Of a stretch of DNA of 64,000 bases, positions 8,825 through 17,115 are shown one piece after another. The DNA comes from JALYZC01 sp963725645 (lineage in GTDB: Bacteria > Actinomycetota > Thermoleophilia > Solirubrobacterales > Solirubrobacteraceae): contig CAVRZD010000002.1 in NCBI GenBank assembly GCA_963725645.1, positions 620,001-684,000 on the forward strand. The letters run 5' to 3'. The notes beneath the pieces were generated by a model. That model was not told the DNA's origin and did no database searches. It was given only the letters and a program-made list of their open reading frames with translations. Made by a program: the position numbers and the translations under genes. Every line of letters starts with the position of its first letter. Position 1 is the first letter of the stretch.

Positions 8825-9307
8825 TCAGCCGGACTCGCGGCGCGTGGCGCGAAGCAGGTTGGTGGCGAGGTCGGCGAGCTGCGTCGCGTCGACGGGCTCG
8901 TTCGCCAGCTCGGCTCCGCCGATCCGCGCCACGGCGTCCTCCAGCGCCCGGGACCACACGTGCTCGACCAGGACCGCGGCCATCGCGGCGCCCGGTTCGA
9001 GCGTGGCCGCAACCTCCCGCAGGGCGTCGCCTGCGGGGGTGTCGAGCACGCGCTCGGACGCCCGGCGTCGCTCGGCCGGGTCCAGGCGAAACCCGACGAG
9101 CGCCGCGACGGTGCCGCCCGCGCCCCCACCGTGGAGATCGACGGCGACGATCTCGCCGGTCTCGGCGTCGTTCCCGATGAAGAGCGCGTCGAGGATGCGC
9201 AGCGCGCCTCCGCTCTCGACTCGCTCCAGCGCCCCGACGAGCTGGCCCTCGAAGGCGGCGCCCGGGCCGAAGCCGTACAGGAGTAGCTGGGCGGGCGGGC
9301 TCGTCAT
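8825..9307 (-). CDS. DUF6325-like protein, paralogue of the one at 453-953
   Basis: 160 residues. It follows the same plan as the protein at 453-953: LLLYGFGPGAAFEGQLVGAL, a second strand with LDALFIGNDAETGEIVAVDL, and a C-terminal MAAVLVEHVWSRALEDAVAR. It differs in lacking the long Gly/Ala-rich hydrophobic block, keeping only a short one (GGGAGGTVAALVGF). No function is known. The ATG at 9307 sits where the family normally starts; the open frame upstream is Arg/Pro-rich shadow sequence. It lies downstream of the GGDEF gene on the same strand with about 60 bases between, so read-through is possible. Confidence 0.68.
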   Translation of the reverse strand: MTSPPAQLLLYGFGPGAAFEGQLVGALERVESGGALRILDALFIGNDAETGEIVAVDLHGGGAGGTVAALVGFRLDPAERRRASERVLDTPAGDALREVAATLEPGAAMAAVLVEHVWSRALEDAVARIGGAELANEPVDATQLADLATNLLRATRRESG

Positions 9308-9369
9308 CGACCGGTCACCCCGCAGAGCTTGACCGGCGGGCCGCCGCGCCGCAACCCCGGCGGTGGAGA

Positions 9370-10887
9370 CTAGGCGCTCGGGGGATCGATCTCGATCCCG
9401 CGGTGCTGGTACAGGCGGCGGTCGGCGGCGTCGAGCAGCTCGCGCGGGGTCTCGCCGTCCTGCGGGAAGGTCGCGACGCCGCTCGTCAGGTCCCAGTCCG
9501 TCGTCAGGCCGAGGTTGGCCCGGGCCTGCGGGAGGGACGCGTGGACGCGGTCGCGGAACGCCTCCGCGCCGGCGCCGTCGTCCTCGGGGAGCACCACCAC
9601 GCACTCGTCGCCGCCGATCCGCCCGCACACGTCGTGGTCACGTGAGGTCGCGTTGAGCAGCGCGCCGACCTCGCGCAGCAACCGGTCGCCGGCGCCGTGG
9701 CCATGGAGGTCGTTGACCTGCTTGAGGCCGCGGACGTCGAAGAACACGACCGACACGGGCCGGTTGTAACGGCGGGCTCGCCCGACCTCCGCGGCGAGCC
9801 GGTGCTCGAGCGCGCCGCGCATCAGCAGCCCGGTGAGCGAGTCGGTCACGGCGAGCGACTCGACCTGCGAGAGCGCGCGCCCGCGGCGTTGCGAGGCCGC
9901 CGTCGCCACGGCCGTCGTGCCGGCGAAGAACAGGGACAGGCCGCCGAGCCCGGCCAGCACGAGCCACACGCCGGCTGGGACCCCCGCGAGCACGTCGCCG
10001 AACAGGGTCGGAGTCCGGGCACCCGCGCGCTCGACGCGCGCGCCGGTGAGCGTGGCGGCGATCGCCGCCGCCAGCGCGGTGAAGTCGGCGGGCGTGAGCA
10101 GCGCGGGCGCGGCCGCGGCGAGGGCCCCGGGCATGCCGGGTGGGAGGAGGGCGCCCAGGCCGGCGCGCGCGGCCGCGGTGCCCAGCGGGCCCAGTAGCGC
10201 GTCGGCGAAGGCCCCTCCGGAGACGAGCGCGTTCTCGACCCCGCCGCCGATGCGCGGGAGCGGGATCGCGGGGGGCGCGATCGACGGGACGGCGCCGGCG
10301 GCGGGCACCAACGTGCCGCCCGGGAGGGCGCCGGGAATCGGGGCGGTGCCGGTCGTCCCCGGGGTGCCGGGTCCGACCGTCGTGCCGCTCGATCCTCCGC
10401 CCGGAAGGCCGCCCGGGATCGGGCCCGGTCCCTGGCCGGCGCCGCTGGTCCCGCCGGAGCCCAGCTTGTCGTCACCGCCGGTGCCTCCACCCGAGGTGCC
10501 TCCGTCGGGAAGGCCCCCACCGGAGGTGTCCGAGGCGCCGGTGTTGCCGCCGCCCGGGCGATCGCCGCCCTGAGCGCCGCCGCTGGTGCTTCGGCCGGCG
10601 CGCCAGGTGTCGCGGCTGCGCTCGCGGCCGCGCCCGCCCGCCCTCGTGGGCGCCGCGCGTCGTTCCCCGCGCCGGCTCTCTCGCGCCCCGTCGTCGGCCG
10701 GGGTCGGTGCGGGAGCTTCGTCGTTCCGCGTGCCGCCGCGGCTCGGGCTCGGGGCCGGCGCGACCTGCCGGCTGGAGCCCTTGCGGCCGTGGGCGCCTGG
10801 CCCGCGGGCGGGCGCGGCGGCTGGGCCGACGGCGGCACCGAGTACCAGGACGCAGGCCAGGACGCCGAAAGTTCCCCTGCCCGACAC
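9370..10887 (-). CDS. Membrane-anchored GGDEF protein with long extracytoplasmic Pro/Gly region
   Basis: 505 residues from GTG. A hydrophobic N-terminal signal (FGVLACVLVLGAAVGPAAAP) is followed by about 270 residues of Arg/Pro/Gly/Thr low-complexity sequence. A TM helix (VWLVLAGLGGLSLFFAGT) and a C-terminal GGDEF domain complete it (VTDSLTGLLMRGALEHRL, VVFFDVRGLKQVNDLHGH). The signature reads GGDEC rather than GGDEF at about residue 423. GGDEF enzymes make cyclic di-GMP. The Cys in place of Phe is unusual but not clearly inactivating; the metal- and substrate-binding residues before it are present. The low-complexity region would lie outside the cell and might sense the wall. The start is uncertain because no strong ribosome binding site precedes it. 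Confidence 0.8.
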   Translation of the reverse strand: MSGRGTFGVLACVLVLGAAVGPAAAPARGPGAHGRKGSSRQVAPAPSPSRGGTRNDEAPAPTPADDGARESRRGERRAAPTRAGGRGRERSRDTWRAGRSTSGGAQGGDRPGGGNTGASDTSGGGLPDGGTSGGGTGGDDKLGSGGTSGAGQGPGPIPGGLPGGGSSGTTVGPGTPGTTGTAPIPGALPGGTLVPAAGAVPSIAPPAIPLPRIGGGVENALVSGGAFADALLGPLGTAAARAGLGALLPPGMPGALAAAAPALLTPADFTALAAAIAATLTGARVERAGARTPTLFGDVLAGVPAGVWLVLAGLGGLSLFFAGTTAVATAASQRRGRALSQVESLAVTDSLTGLLMRGALEHRLAAEVGRARRYNRPVSVVFFDVRGLKQVNDLHGHGAGDRLLREVGALLNATSRDHDVCGRIGGDECVVVLPEDDGAGAEAFRDRVHASLPQARANLGLTTDWDLTSGVATFPQDGETPRELLDAADRRLYQHRGIEIDPPSA

Positions 10888-11025
10888 GACCGGCCAACCG
10901 TACAGGCACGCGCCCCGTGTCCGCCTCCCCCCACCAGGGGGAATTCGGGTGAGATGCACCTCACCCGGTAGGGTCGTCGCGATGGCCTCGCACGAGATCG
11001 GCGAGAGCACCGTCGCGGGCCACCG

Positions 11026-11934
11026 GTGCGCGTGCTGCGCTCGCCGGTCGGCCTCGAGGCGGCCTTCGCCCCGGACGTCGGGATGATCGGCTGCTCGCTG
11101 CGCCACCGCGGCGAGGAGCTGCTGGGCCAGCGCGGCGGTCTGGCGAAGTACGCCGAGACCGGCTCGAGCTTCGGCATCCCCTTGCTGCACCCCTGGGCGA
11201 ATCGCCTCGACGGATTGGGCTACGAGGTCGACGGCGTTGCGGTGCGACTCGAACCCGACCGCTCGCCGGTGCGCCTGGACGAGAACGGGCTGCCGATCCA
11301 CGGGCTCGCCGGCGCGAGCCGGTACTGGCAGGTGACCGGAGCCGAGGCCGACGACCACGCCGCGACGCTCTCGGCGCGGCTGCCCTACGCGGACCACCCG
11401 GAACTGCTCGCGGGCTTCCCGTTCCCGCACGAACTGCTGGTCGAGGTCCGGCTCGCCGACGAGGTCCTCACGCTGCGGACCACCCTGCGCCCGACGGCCG
11501 AGACCGCGGTGCCCGTCGCCTTCGGCTACCACCCCTACCTGCGCCTGCCCGGGGCGCCGCGCGAGGCATGGGAGATCACCCTGCCCGTGCGCTCGCACGC
11601 CGAGCTGGACGAGCGCGGCATCCCCACGGGCGCCGCCGAGGACGTGAGCGTGCCGACCGGTCCGCTCTCGACGCGCGTGTACGACGATCTCTACCCCCGG
11701 CTCGCGGACGAGCCCGTGTTCGCGCTGGAGGGCGCCGGGCGGCGGCTGGAGGTGCGCTTCGAGCAGGGCTACCCGGTCGCGCAGGTGTACGCACCCGAGG
11801 GCCAGGAATTCATCTGCTTCGAGCCCATGACCGCGCCCACCGACGCGCTCGCCCGCGGCGGCGCGGAGCTGCCCCGGGCCGAGCCGGGGAGCGACTTCGA
11901 CGCCCGCTTCTCGATCGCCGTGATCGGCGCCTGA
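11026..11934 (+). CDS. Aldose 1-epimerase family protein
   Basis: 302 residues. The galactose-mutarotase-like pattern is visible: GIPLLHPWANRLDGLGY near residue 45, LPIHGLA, GYHPYLRLPG (catalytic His region) and FICFEPMTAPTDAL near the C-terminus (catalytic Glu region). Enzymes of this family interconvert sugar anomers or act on hexose-6-phosphates. The annotated GTG at 11026 has no ribosome binding site. A better start is ATG 10982, in another frame, reading MASHEIGESTVAGH. One missing base near 11025 would join it to RVRVLRSPVG, so the true protein is probably 15 residues longer. It is divergent from the GGDEF gene. Confidence 0.85.
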   Translation: MRVLRSPVGLEAAFAPDVGMIGCSLRHRGEELLGQRGGLAKYAETGSSFGIPLLHPWANRLDGLGYEVDGVAVRLEPDRSPVRLDENGLPIHGLAGASRYWQVTGAEADDHAATLSARLPYADHPELLAGFPFPHELLVEVRLADEVLTLRTTLRPTAETAVPVAFGYHPYLRLPGAPREAWEITLPVRSHAELDERGIPTGAAEDVSVPTGPLSTRVYDDLYPRLADEPVFALEGAGRRLEVRFEQGYPVAQVYAPEGQEFICFEPMTAPTDALARGGAELPRAEPGSDFDARFSIAVIGA

Positions 11935-11986
11935 CTCGCCAACCCCCGCGCCTCGCGGGCGTTGAAGGGGGTGTGGAGGCAACGCA

Positions 11987-13453
11987 GTGGCGTTTCCGGC
12001 CGCCGTGGCCGATAATCAGGACATGGAGGCTTCCGCCCTCCATTCCTCGCATGGGCTCGCCGCCTCGCCCCGGGTGCTCCGGCTGGCCGGAGACGACCGG
12101 CTCGTCGCGTACATCCGGGCCGGCAACGAGGCGGCCTTCGAGGTCGTCTACGACCGCTACCACCGCCAGCTGCTCTCCTTCTGCCGGCACATGCTCGGCC
12201 GCGCCGATGAGGCCGACGACGCCGTCCAGCAGACCTTCATCTCCGCCTACGGCGATCTCAAGCGATCCGACAGGCCGATCGCGCTCCGCGCCTGGCTGTT
12301 CACGATCGCCCGCAACCGCTGCCTGTCGATCCTCCGCGCCCGACGCGACACCGCCACGCTCGAGGACGTGGTGCCCGAGACCGGCGGGCTCGCCGCCGAG
12401 GTGCAGCAGCGAGAGGACCTGCGGTCCATGCTCGGCGACATCGCCCGTCTTCCCGAGGACCAGCGCGCCGCGCTCGTGCTGTCGGAGCTGGGCGACCTCG
12501 ATCACGCCGACATCGCCGCCGTCATCGGCTGCCCGAAGGGGAAGGTGAAGGCGCTCGTGTTCCAGGCCCGCTCCTCCCTCGCCCAGAGCCGCCAGGCGCG
12601 CGAGACCTCCTGCGATGAGATCCGCGAGCAGCTCGCGACGCTCCGCGGCGGGGCGTTGCGCCGCACCGCACTGCGGCGCCACCTGCGCGAATGCGCCGGC
12701 TGCCGCGAGTTCCGCGACGAGGTCCGCCGCCAGCGGGCCGCCTTGGCCGTACTGCTCCCGGTGGTGCCGGCGGCCGGTCTGAAGAAGGCCGTGTTCGTCG
12801 GCGCCGGGCTCTCCACGGGCGGCGCTGCGGCCGGCGGTGGCGCGGGCGCGGCGGGCCTCGGCCTGGCCGGCGCGAAGCTGGCGACGCTCAAGGCCGCCGC
12901 CGCGGTGGCGATCGTCGGCGCCGGCGCGGCTGGCGGCGCGGCCGTCGTCACGCAGAGCGACAGCTCCTCGCATTCCCGGCACGCGGCCCCCGCGGCGAGC
13001 CACGCGCGTGGATCGGCGACGGCCGGGCCCGCGCTGCCCGGCGCTGTGACGTCGGCTGCGGCCGGCTCGGTCTCGACCACGCCGCACGGCAGCGCCGCCG
13101 GCGGTAGCTCGGCCGCCCACTCCAATCGCGATGCGGCGCACCGCAACGCGCTGGCCCACGGCCGCGGCCACAAGCGCGGCCTGCTCGGCACGCAGCCCGG
13201 GCACAACAAGACCTCGACCTCCTCCGACGGCCACGGCCAGGGCAACGGCTCCGGACGCAGCGGGCACGGGCGTGGCTCGACGGGTTCGGGGCAGTCGCAC
13301 GGCAGTGCCGGCGGCAACGGGAAGGGAAGCAACGGAACGAGCTCGCCGGGCAACTCCTCGCACGAGTCCCACTCGAACGCCCCGGCTCCGGCCCCCGAGC
13401 CGGCCGCTCCCGGCAACAGCGGATCCTCCAACGGGCACCACGGCACGGACTGA
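11987..13453 (+). CDS. ECF-type sigma factor fused to zinc-finger anti-sigma-like, TM and Ser/Gly/His-rich tail
   Basis: 488 residues. Sigma region 2 spans about residues 45-95 (AFEVVYDRYHRQLLSFC, then ADEADDAVQQTFISAYGDL). Region 4 spans about 145-195 (RLPEDQRAALVLSELGDL, then IAAVIGCPKGKVKALVF). A zinc-finger motif HLRECAGCREF follows near residue 230, as in ZAS anti-sigma factors. A Gly/Ala-rich hydrophobic stretch (AAVAIVGAGAAGGAAVV) comes next, then about 170 residues rich in Ser, Gly, His and Asn. The architecture suggests a sigma factor carrying its own anti-sigma and membrane tether. GGAGG at 11975-11979 supports the GTG start. An intrinsic terminator follows at 13466. Confidence 0.85.
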   Translation: MAFPAAVADNQDMEASALHSSHGLAASPRVLRLAGDDRLVAYIRAGNEAAFEVVYDRYHRQLLSFCRHMLGRADEADDAVQQTFISAYGDLKRSDRPIALRAWLFTIARNRCLSILRARRDTATLEDVVPETGGLAAEVQQREDLRSMLGDIARLPEDQRAALVLSELGDLDHADIAAVIGCPKGKVKALVFQARSSLAQSRQARETSCDEIREQLATLRGGALRRTALRRHLRECAGCREFRDEVRRQRAALAVLLPVVPAAGLKKAVFVGAGLSTGGAAAGGGAGAAGLGLAGAKLATLKAAAAVAIVGAGAAGGAAVVTQSDSSSHSRHAAPAASHARGSATAGPALPGAVTSAAAGSVSTTPHGSAAGGSSAAHSNRDAAHRNALAHGRGHKRGLLGTQPGHNKTSTSSDGHGQGNGSGRSGHGRGSTGSGQSHGSAGGNGKGSNGTSSPGNSSHESHSNAPAPAPEPAAPGNSGSSNGHHGTD

Positions 13454-13465
13454 CGCCGGCAAGGC

Positions 13466-13500
13466 GAGCCCGACCGCGACGCGCGCGGCCGGGCTCTTTC
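13466..13500 (+). terminator. Intrinsic terminator after the sigma-fusion gene
   Basis: GAGCCCG at 13466-13472 pairs with CGGGCTC at 13490-13496, extended inside by CCGCG/CGCGG, and is followed by TTT. It starts 12 bases after the stop codon of the sigma-fusion gene and could also serve the convergent small gene ending at 13527. Confidence 0.7.
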
Positions 13501-13526
13501 CACCCTCCTCGACGGAGCTCCTCGGA

Positions 13527-13763
13527 CTACCTGGCGGCGCAGGCCTGCAGCTTGGCCACGTCGGTGCCGGCGCGCTGCACGCAGCTTGCCGTCGCGTTCC
13601 CCCGCTGCAGCACGGGCTGCGCCTGCCGGATCGCGTCGCGCGTGGTTCTGTTGGCCGTGTCGAGCTGCGGCTTGACGATCGCGAGGTAGATGACCGCGGT
13701 GATCGCCAGGGACACGCCGAGGCCGATCAGGTACAGCACGGGGTTGCGGGTGACGAGGAACAT
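13527..13763 (-). CDS. Small single-pass membrane protein
   Basis: 78 residues. One N-terminal TM helix (VLYLIGLGVSLAITAVIYLAIV) is followed by a charged, helix-prone tail with two Cys residues (TASCVQ, LQACAAR). AAGGGAG precedes the ATG at good spacing, so the gene is likely real. I do not recognise a family. It is convergent with the sigma-fusion gene and divergent from the DUF2510 gene. The tail would face one side of the membrane, and the two Cys could form a disulfide if that side is outside. Confidence 0.7.
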   Translation of the reverse strand: MFLVTRNPVLYLIGLGVSLAITAVIYLAIVKPQLDTANRTTRDAIRQAQPVLQRGNATASCVQRAGTDVAKLQACAAR

Positions 13764-13868
13764 GGAACTCCCTTCTGAGCCTGGTGACGCGGCTCCGTCG
13801 CCGCGCGTTCAGCCCGTTCAACCGCGCACCGCGGAAATGCTTACGCCGCGGGGCGTAGGATCGGCGTC

Positions 13869-14408
13869 ATGAGCACTCCACCGCAGGCCCCACCCCCGTC
13901 CGGCCCGACTCCGCCGGACTGGTACCCGGACCCCGAGCAACCCGGCCAGCTGCGCTACTGGGACGGCAGCCAGTGGACCGAGCACCGGAGCCCCGCCCAG
14001 GGCGCGAACCCCGCGACCGTCGAGTCCCAGCCCGGCGCCGTCAACGCGCCGCTGGCGACCTACACCGGCCCGCCGATCCTGCTCTCCACGATGAACGACG
14101 TGCCCGGCTACCGCGTCACCGATGTGCACGGCGAGGTCTTCGGCCTCGTCGTCCGGTCGCGCAACGTGTTCTCCAACGTGGGGGCGTCGTTTCGCACCGT
14201 GTTCGGCGGCGAGGCGCGCGGCTACACCCAGCTCCTGTCGGACTCCCGCCAGGAGGCCCAGGCGCGGCTGATGCAGGCGGTGCACGACCGTGGCGGCAAC
14301 GCCGTGATCGCCATGCGCTTCGACGCGAACGAGATCGCGAACATGATGAGCGAGATCGTCGCGTACGGAACCGCGGTCACGATCGAGAAGATCGACGGCG
14401 CGAGCTGA
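13869..14408 (+). CDS. DUF2510 plus YbjQ-like (heavy-metal-binding domain) protein
   Basis: 179 residues. After a Pro-rich start, the DUF2510 signature PPDWYPDPEQPGQLRYWDG is at about residues 17-35, ending QWTEH. A linker leads to a C-terminal YbjQ domain: NDVPGYRVTDVHGEVFGLVV, then GNAVIAMRFDAN and the final GTAVTIEKI. YbjQ proteins form pentameric assemblies; the name of the family reflects sequence relation to metal-binding proteins, and function is uncertain. The stop overlaps the next gene's ATG (TGATG), so the two are translationally coupled. Confidence 0.85.
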   Translation: MSTPPQAPPPSGPTPPDWYPDPEQPGQLRYWDGSQWTEHRSPAQGANPATVESQPGAVNAPLATYTGPPILLSTMNDVPGYRVTDVHGEVFGLVVRSRNVFSNVGASFRTVFGGEARGYTQLLSDSRQEAQARLMQAVHDRGGNAVIAMRFDANEIANMMSEIVAYGTAVTIEKIDGAS

Positions 14409-15022
14409 TGCCGGCCGCCCCGTACGAGGTGCTGCCCGGCGTCTGGCACTGGCGCGCCCACCACGAGCGCATCCAGCAGGACGTCAGCTCCTGGTACCTG
14501 CCCGAGTCGCGCGTCGCGATCGATCCGATGCTGCCCGAGGAGGGGATCCCGTGGTTCTCCGAGCGCGGCGGGGTGGCCGCGGTGCTCCTCTCCTGCCGGC
14601 ACCACTACCGCGACGCGGGCGACCTCGTGGAGGCCTTCTCGTGCACCGTCCACGGTCCCCGCAGCGGCCTGCACGAGTTCACACACGGCGAGCCGGTGGA
14701 CGGCTATGACCCCGGCGACGACCTCCCAGGCGGCGTCGTGGCCCGCGAGGTCGACGCCATCAGCCCCGACGAGACCGCGCTGCACATGCCCGCGCAGCGC
14801 GCGATGCTGATCGCCGACGGCGTCGTCCAGTGGGAGCCCGGCGGTCCGCTCGCGTTCGTCCCCGACTTCTTGATGGGCGACGATCCCGCGGGGGTCAAGG
14901 CTGGCCTGAAAGCCGCCTTCGAGCGCCTGCTCGAGCTCGACTTCGACCACCTGCTGCTTGCGCACGGCGAGCCGCTGGTCGGGGACGGCAAGCAGCGGCT
15001 GCGGGCGTTCGTCGACGGCTGA
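14408..15022 (+). CDS. Metallo-beta-lactamase-fold-like hydrolase with reduced metal motif
   Basis: 204 residues, starting in TGATG overlap with the YbjQ gene. The order of elements is MBL-like: YEVLPGVWHW at the start, SSWYLPESRVAIDPM, then VLLSCRHHYRDAGDL, HMPAQRAMLIADGVV and the ending HLLLAHGEPL. The standard HxHxDH metal motif is replaced by RHHYRDAGD, so only part of the zinc site is kept. It may bind a single metal or act on a different substrate. A role linked to its coupled partner is possible but unknown. Confidence 0.68.
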   Translation: MPAAPYEVLPGVWHWRAHHERIQQDVSSWYLPESRVAIDPMLPEEGIPWFSERGGVAAVLLSCRHHYRDAGDLVEAFSCTVHGPRSGLHEFTHGEPVDGYDPGDDLPGGVVAREVDAISPDETALHMPAQRAMLIADGVVQWEPGGPLAFVPDFLMGDDPAGVKAGLKAAFERLLELDFDHLLLAHGEPLVGDGKQRLRAFVDG

Positions 15023-15041
15023 TCCGCGACGAGGCCGGTCG

Positions 15042-15380
15042 TCAGCCGATGCGCCCGCGAATCAGCGCCGCGCCGAGCGCCGACCATGCGGGATAGAGGG
15101 CGAACAGTGACAGCGCCAGCGCATGGCGGGCCGGTGTCATCGCGGCTTCGTCGACGCGTGCGAGGCCGGAGGTCAGCATGAACTCTCGTCCCGAGCGCGC
15201 CCCGAAAGGGGCCCACAGCGCACGCAGGCCGGGCGCGTTCGCGTACAGCGCGGCCGAGACGCCAATGAAGGTCGCGACGGTCCCGGCGCGCAGCGCCCGC
15301 GCCGTGCGCGGATCGTCGACGCTGCGCTCGATCGCCGCGCCGGCCGCCACGAGGAGGGGCGGGTCCAAGACGAAGCTCAC
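15042..15380 (-). CDS. Hypothetical membrane protein
   Basis: 112 residues from a GTG at 15380, with three to four hydrophobic segments (LLVAAGAAIERS, GTVATFIGVSAALYANAPG, ALALSLFALYPAWSALGAAL). I do not recognise a family. The longer open frame to 15425 begins in polar sequence, so the later start is preferred. It is convergent with the MBL-like gene, with 19 bases between stops. Confidence 0.55.
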   Translation of the reverse strand: MSFVLDPPLLVAAGAAIERSVDDPRTARALRAGTVATFIGVSAALYANAPGLRALWAPFGARSGREFMLTSGLARVDEAAMTPARHALALSLFALYPAWSALGAALIRGRIG

Positions 15381-15559
15381 GCGCCCAACACTAGATGACC
15401 GGTTCACTCTCGGCGCGCTCGCCACCGGCCCACGCCGAACCGCAGCGCGCCGGCGGCAAGAATCGCGGATTCCGGTCCGGTTTTACGCGGCGGTTACCAG
15501 CGGTTCAGGCGGGTATGACGACAATTTCGCTCGACAAAGTCGAGAGAGAGGAAGAGAAG

Positions 15560-15733
15560 ATGCCACGCCTGATCGTTACCACCGAGACGAGTGACGAGCG
15601 CGCCAACGCGATCGTCCACGACGAGCGCGTGCTCGCCAGCAACCTCGACAACGAGCACTCCTCCGCGCAGCTGATCGAGCGTGTGGGCTGGGCGCTCGAG
15701 GACGCCGAGCAGCTGGAATCCGAGCAGCGTTGA
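15560..15733 (+). CDS. Small acidic protein of unknown function
   Basis: 57 residues, acidic and helical, with the order VTTETSDERANAIVHDERV, SSAQLIERVGWALEDAEQLE. A purine-rich tract (GAGAGGAAGAGAAG) lies directly before the ATG. An earlier in-frame ATG at 15515 would add 15 residues. The strong ribosome binding region and good codon use suggest a real gene, but I recognise no family. Confidence 0.55.
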   Translation: MPRLIVTTETSDERANAIVHDERVLASNLDNEHSSAQLIERVGWALEDAEQLESEQR

Positions 15734-15808
15734 GCCTGCCGGTCGGCCTGCGCCGACCTCAACGGGAGGCGGAACAGCCGCCGGAACCCCTGCGACGCGG
15801 TACGTCGG

Positions 15809-16009
15809 TCAGCGCCGCGGCTTCTTGGCCCGCGGCGGTTTCGCGGGGAACTCGGAGCGCTCGGCGGCGGTCATCTTCCGGATGACCAGCGACCCGTCCT
15901 TGACCTGCTGACGGATGAGCTCGAGCTTCTCCTCACGACGTGCCTCGGCCTTCCGCTGCACCGGGCTCTGCTGCTGCTGCTGCTTTCGCTTGGGGGGTTG
16001 TTCAGCCAT
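15809..16009 (-). CDS. Small basic helical protein (FlgM-like appearance)
   Basis: 66 residues, Gln-rich and basic at the start (PPKRKQQQQQ), followed by a predicted helix RREEKLELIRQQVKDGSLVI and a basic end (RAKKPRR). The helix pattern KLELIRQQVKDG recalls the C-terminal part of FlgM-type anti-sigma factors, but the match is too short to rely on. AGGGT lies before the ATG at 16009. It is divergent from the cold-shock gene 196 bases away. Confidence 0.5.
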   Translation of the reverse strand: MAEQPPKRKQQQQQSPVQRKAEARREEKLELIRQQVKDGSLVIRKMTAAERSEFPAKPPRAKKPRR

Positions 16010-16204
16010 GGACCCTGACGTCTTGACGTGTGACATATGCCACTACCAAGCCTACCCACCGTAGCAGCGGCCGCCGACGGGATGCGTTGGTAGCATCGCC
16101 AGCCACAGGCCGGGACATGAGCCCGGGAGACGCCAGTGCCGTCGCAGTAGTCGCTTTGAGCTACTTCCGCGCGCAGCACGCAACAGTTCGGAGAGACATC
16201 TCAC

Positions 16205-16408
16205 ATGCCTACCGGAACCGTGAAGTGGTTCAACGACGACAAGGGGTTCGGCTTCATCACTCCCGATGACGCCGGCAAGGACCTGTTCGTCCATCACTCC
16301 GCCATCGCCGCGGAGGGCTTTCGCTCGCTCGCAGAGGGCGCCCGGGTCTCCTTTGACGCCGAGGCCGGCGACAAGGGGCCCAAGGCCGTGAACGTCCAGA
16401 CGATCTAG
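16205..16408 (+). CDS. Cold-shock domain protein (CspA type)
   Basis: 67 residues, a complete cold-shock domain. The RNA-binding motifs are KGFGFI (RNP1, about residue 14) and DLFVHHSAI (RNP2, about residue 27), and the first strand is TGTVKWFNDD. It binds single-stranded RNA and DNA and acts as an RNA chaperone. The 168-base upstream region is long for a small gene and may hold the structured leader common for these genes. The region has no other ORF. Confidence 0.95.
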   Translation: MPTGTVKWFNDDKGFGFITPDDAGKDLFVHHSAIAAEGFRSLAEGARVSFDAEAGDKGPKAVNVQTI

Positions 16409-16509
16409 CCGCCGCCGATCCGGCGCTCCCCGCGCCGGTCGGCAGACATCCGCGCCGGTTGAACGCGACGCCGGGGCCACATAGGCTGTCGTTCAGCCGT
16501 CGGTACCGC

Positions 16510-17094
16510 ATGATCCCCCCACCGGTCTTTGTCGAACACCTGCCGCTTGCTCGCGAGGCGTGGACGTATGCCGACGAGGCCCACGACGGGCAGACGCGCA
16601 AGGCCGACGGAAAGCCGTTCATGGTGCACCCCCAGGAGGTCGCCGCGCTGCTCTACAGCGCGGGAAGCACCGACGCCGTGATCGCCGCCGGATTGCTGCA
16701 CGACACGGTGGAGCGCACGTCGGTCACCATCGCCGACATCGACGCGCGGTTCGGCCCGGAGGTCGCCGGCCTGGTCGCGGCGGTGACCGAGGACCCGGCG
16801 ATCGAGTCCTACCGCGAGCGCAAGGCCGCGCTGCGGCATCGCGCGGCCGAGGCGGGTCCGGACGCCGCCGTCCTGTTCGCGGCCGACAAGATCAGCAAGG
16901 TGCGCCAATACCGCGCCTACGTCGCGCGCGCCCACGGGGGCGAAGCGCCCCGCCCGCGTCGTCTGCACCACTACACCGAGAGCCTGCGCGTGTTGGAGAC
17001 CTCCATCCCCACGCATCCGCTCGTCCGTCAGCTGCGCCGGGAGCTCGCGGGCCTCGGCGCGGCACCGCGGCTCGCCGCCGCCGGACGCGCTTGA
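16510..17094 (+). CDS. HD-domain phosphohydrolase (RelA/SpoT-type hydrolase domain)
   Basis: 194 residues. The HD core reads KPFMVHPQEVAALL, then AAGLLHDTVERTSV, with His and His-Asp metal ligands in the expected order, and later VLFAADKISKVRQYR. This layout is that of the ppGpp hydrolase half of RelA/SpoT, without a synthetase domain, as in small alarmone hydrolases (Mesh1-like). The final Asp-Lys stretch (ADKISK) fits that group. Hydrolysis of (p)ppGpp is the likely reaction, but a different nucleotide is possible. The motif HDTVE is close to the HDTVED of long RSH proteins. The start at ATG 16510 is the simplest choice. Confidence 0.82.
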   Translation: MIPPPVFVEHLPLAREAWTYADEAHDGQTRKADGKPFMVHPQEVAALLYSAGSTDAVIAAGLLHDTVERTSVTIADIDARFGPEVAGLVAAVTEDPAIESYRERKAALRHRAAEAGPDAAVLFAADKISKVRQYRAYVARAHGGEAPRPRRLHHYTESLRVLETSIPTHPLVRQLRRELAGLGAAPRLAAAGRA

Positions 17095-17115
17095 CGACTC
17101 TGTTGGAGTTGGGGC

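Noticed and set aside
12502..13821. 439-residue minus-strand frame opposite the sigma-fusion gene
   Set aside because: Pro/Leu/Cys/Ala-rich mirror of the Ser/Gly tail; it also runs through a terminator.
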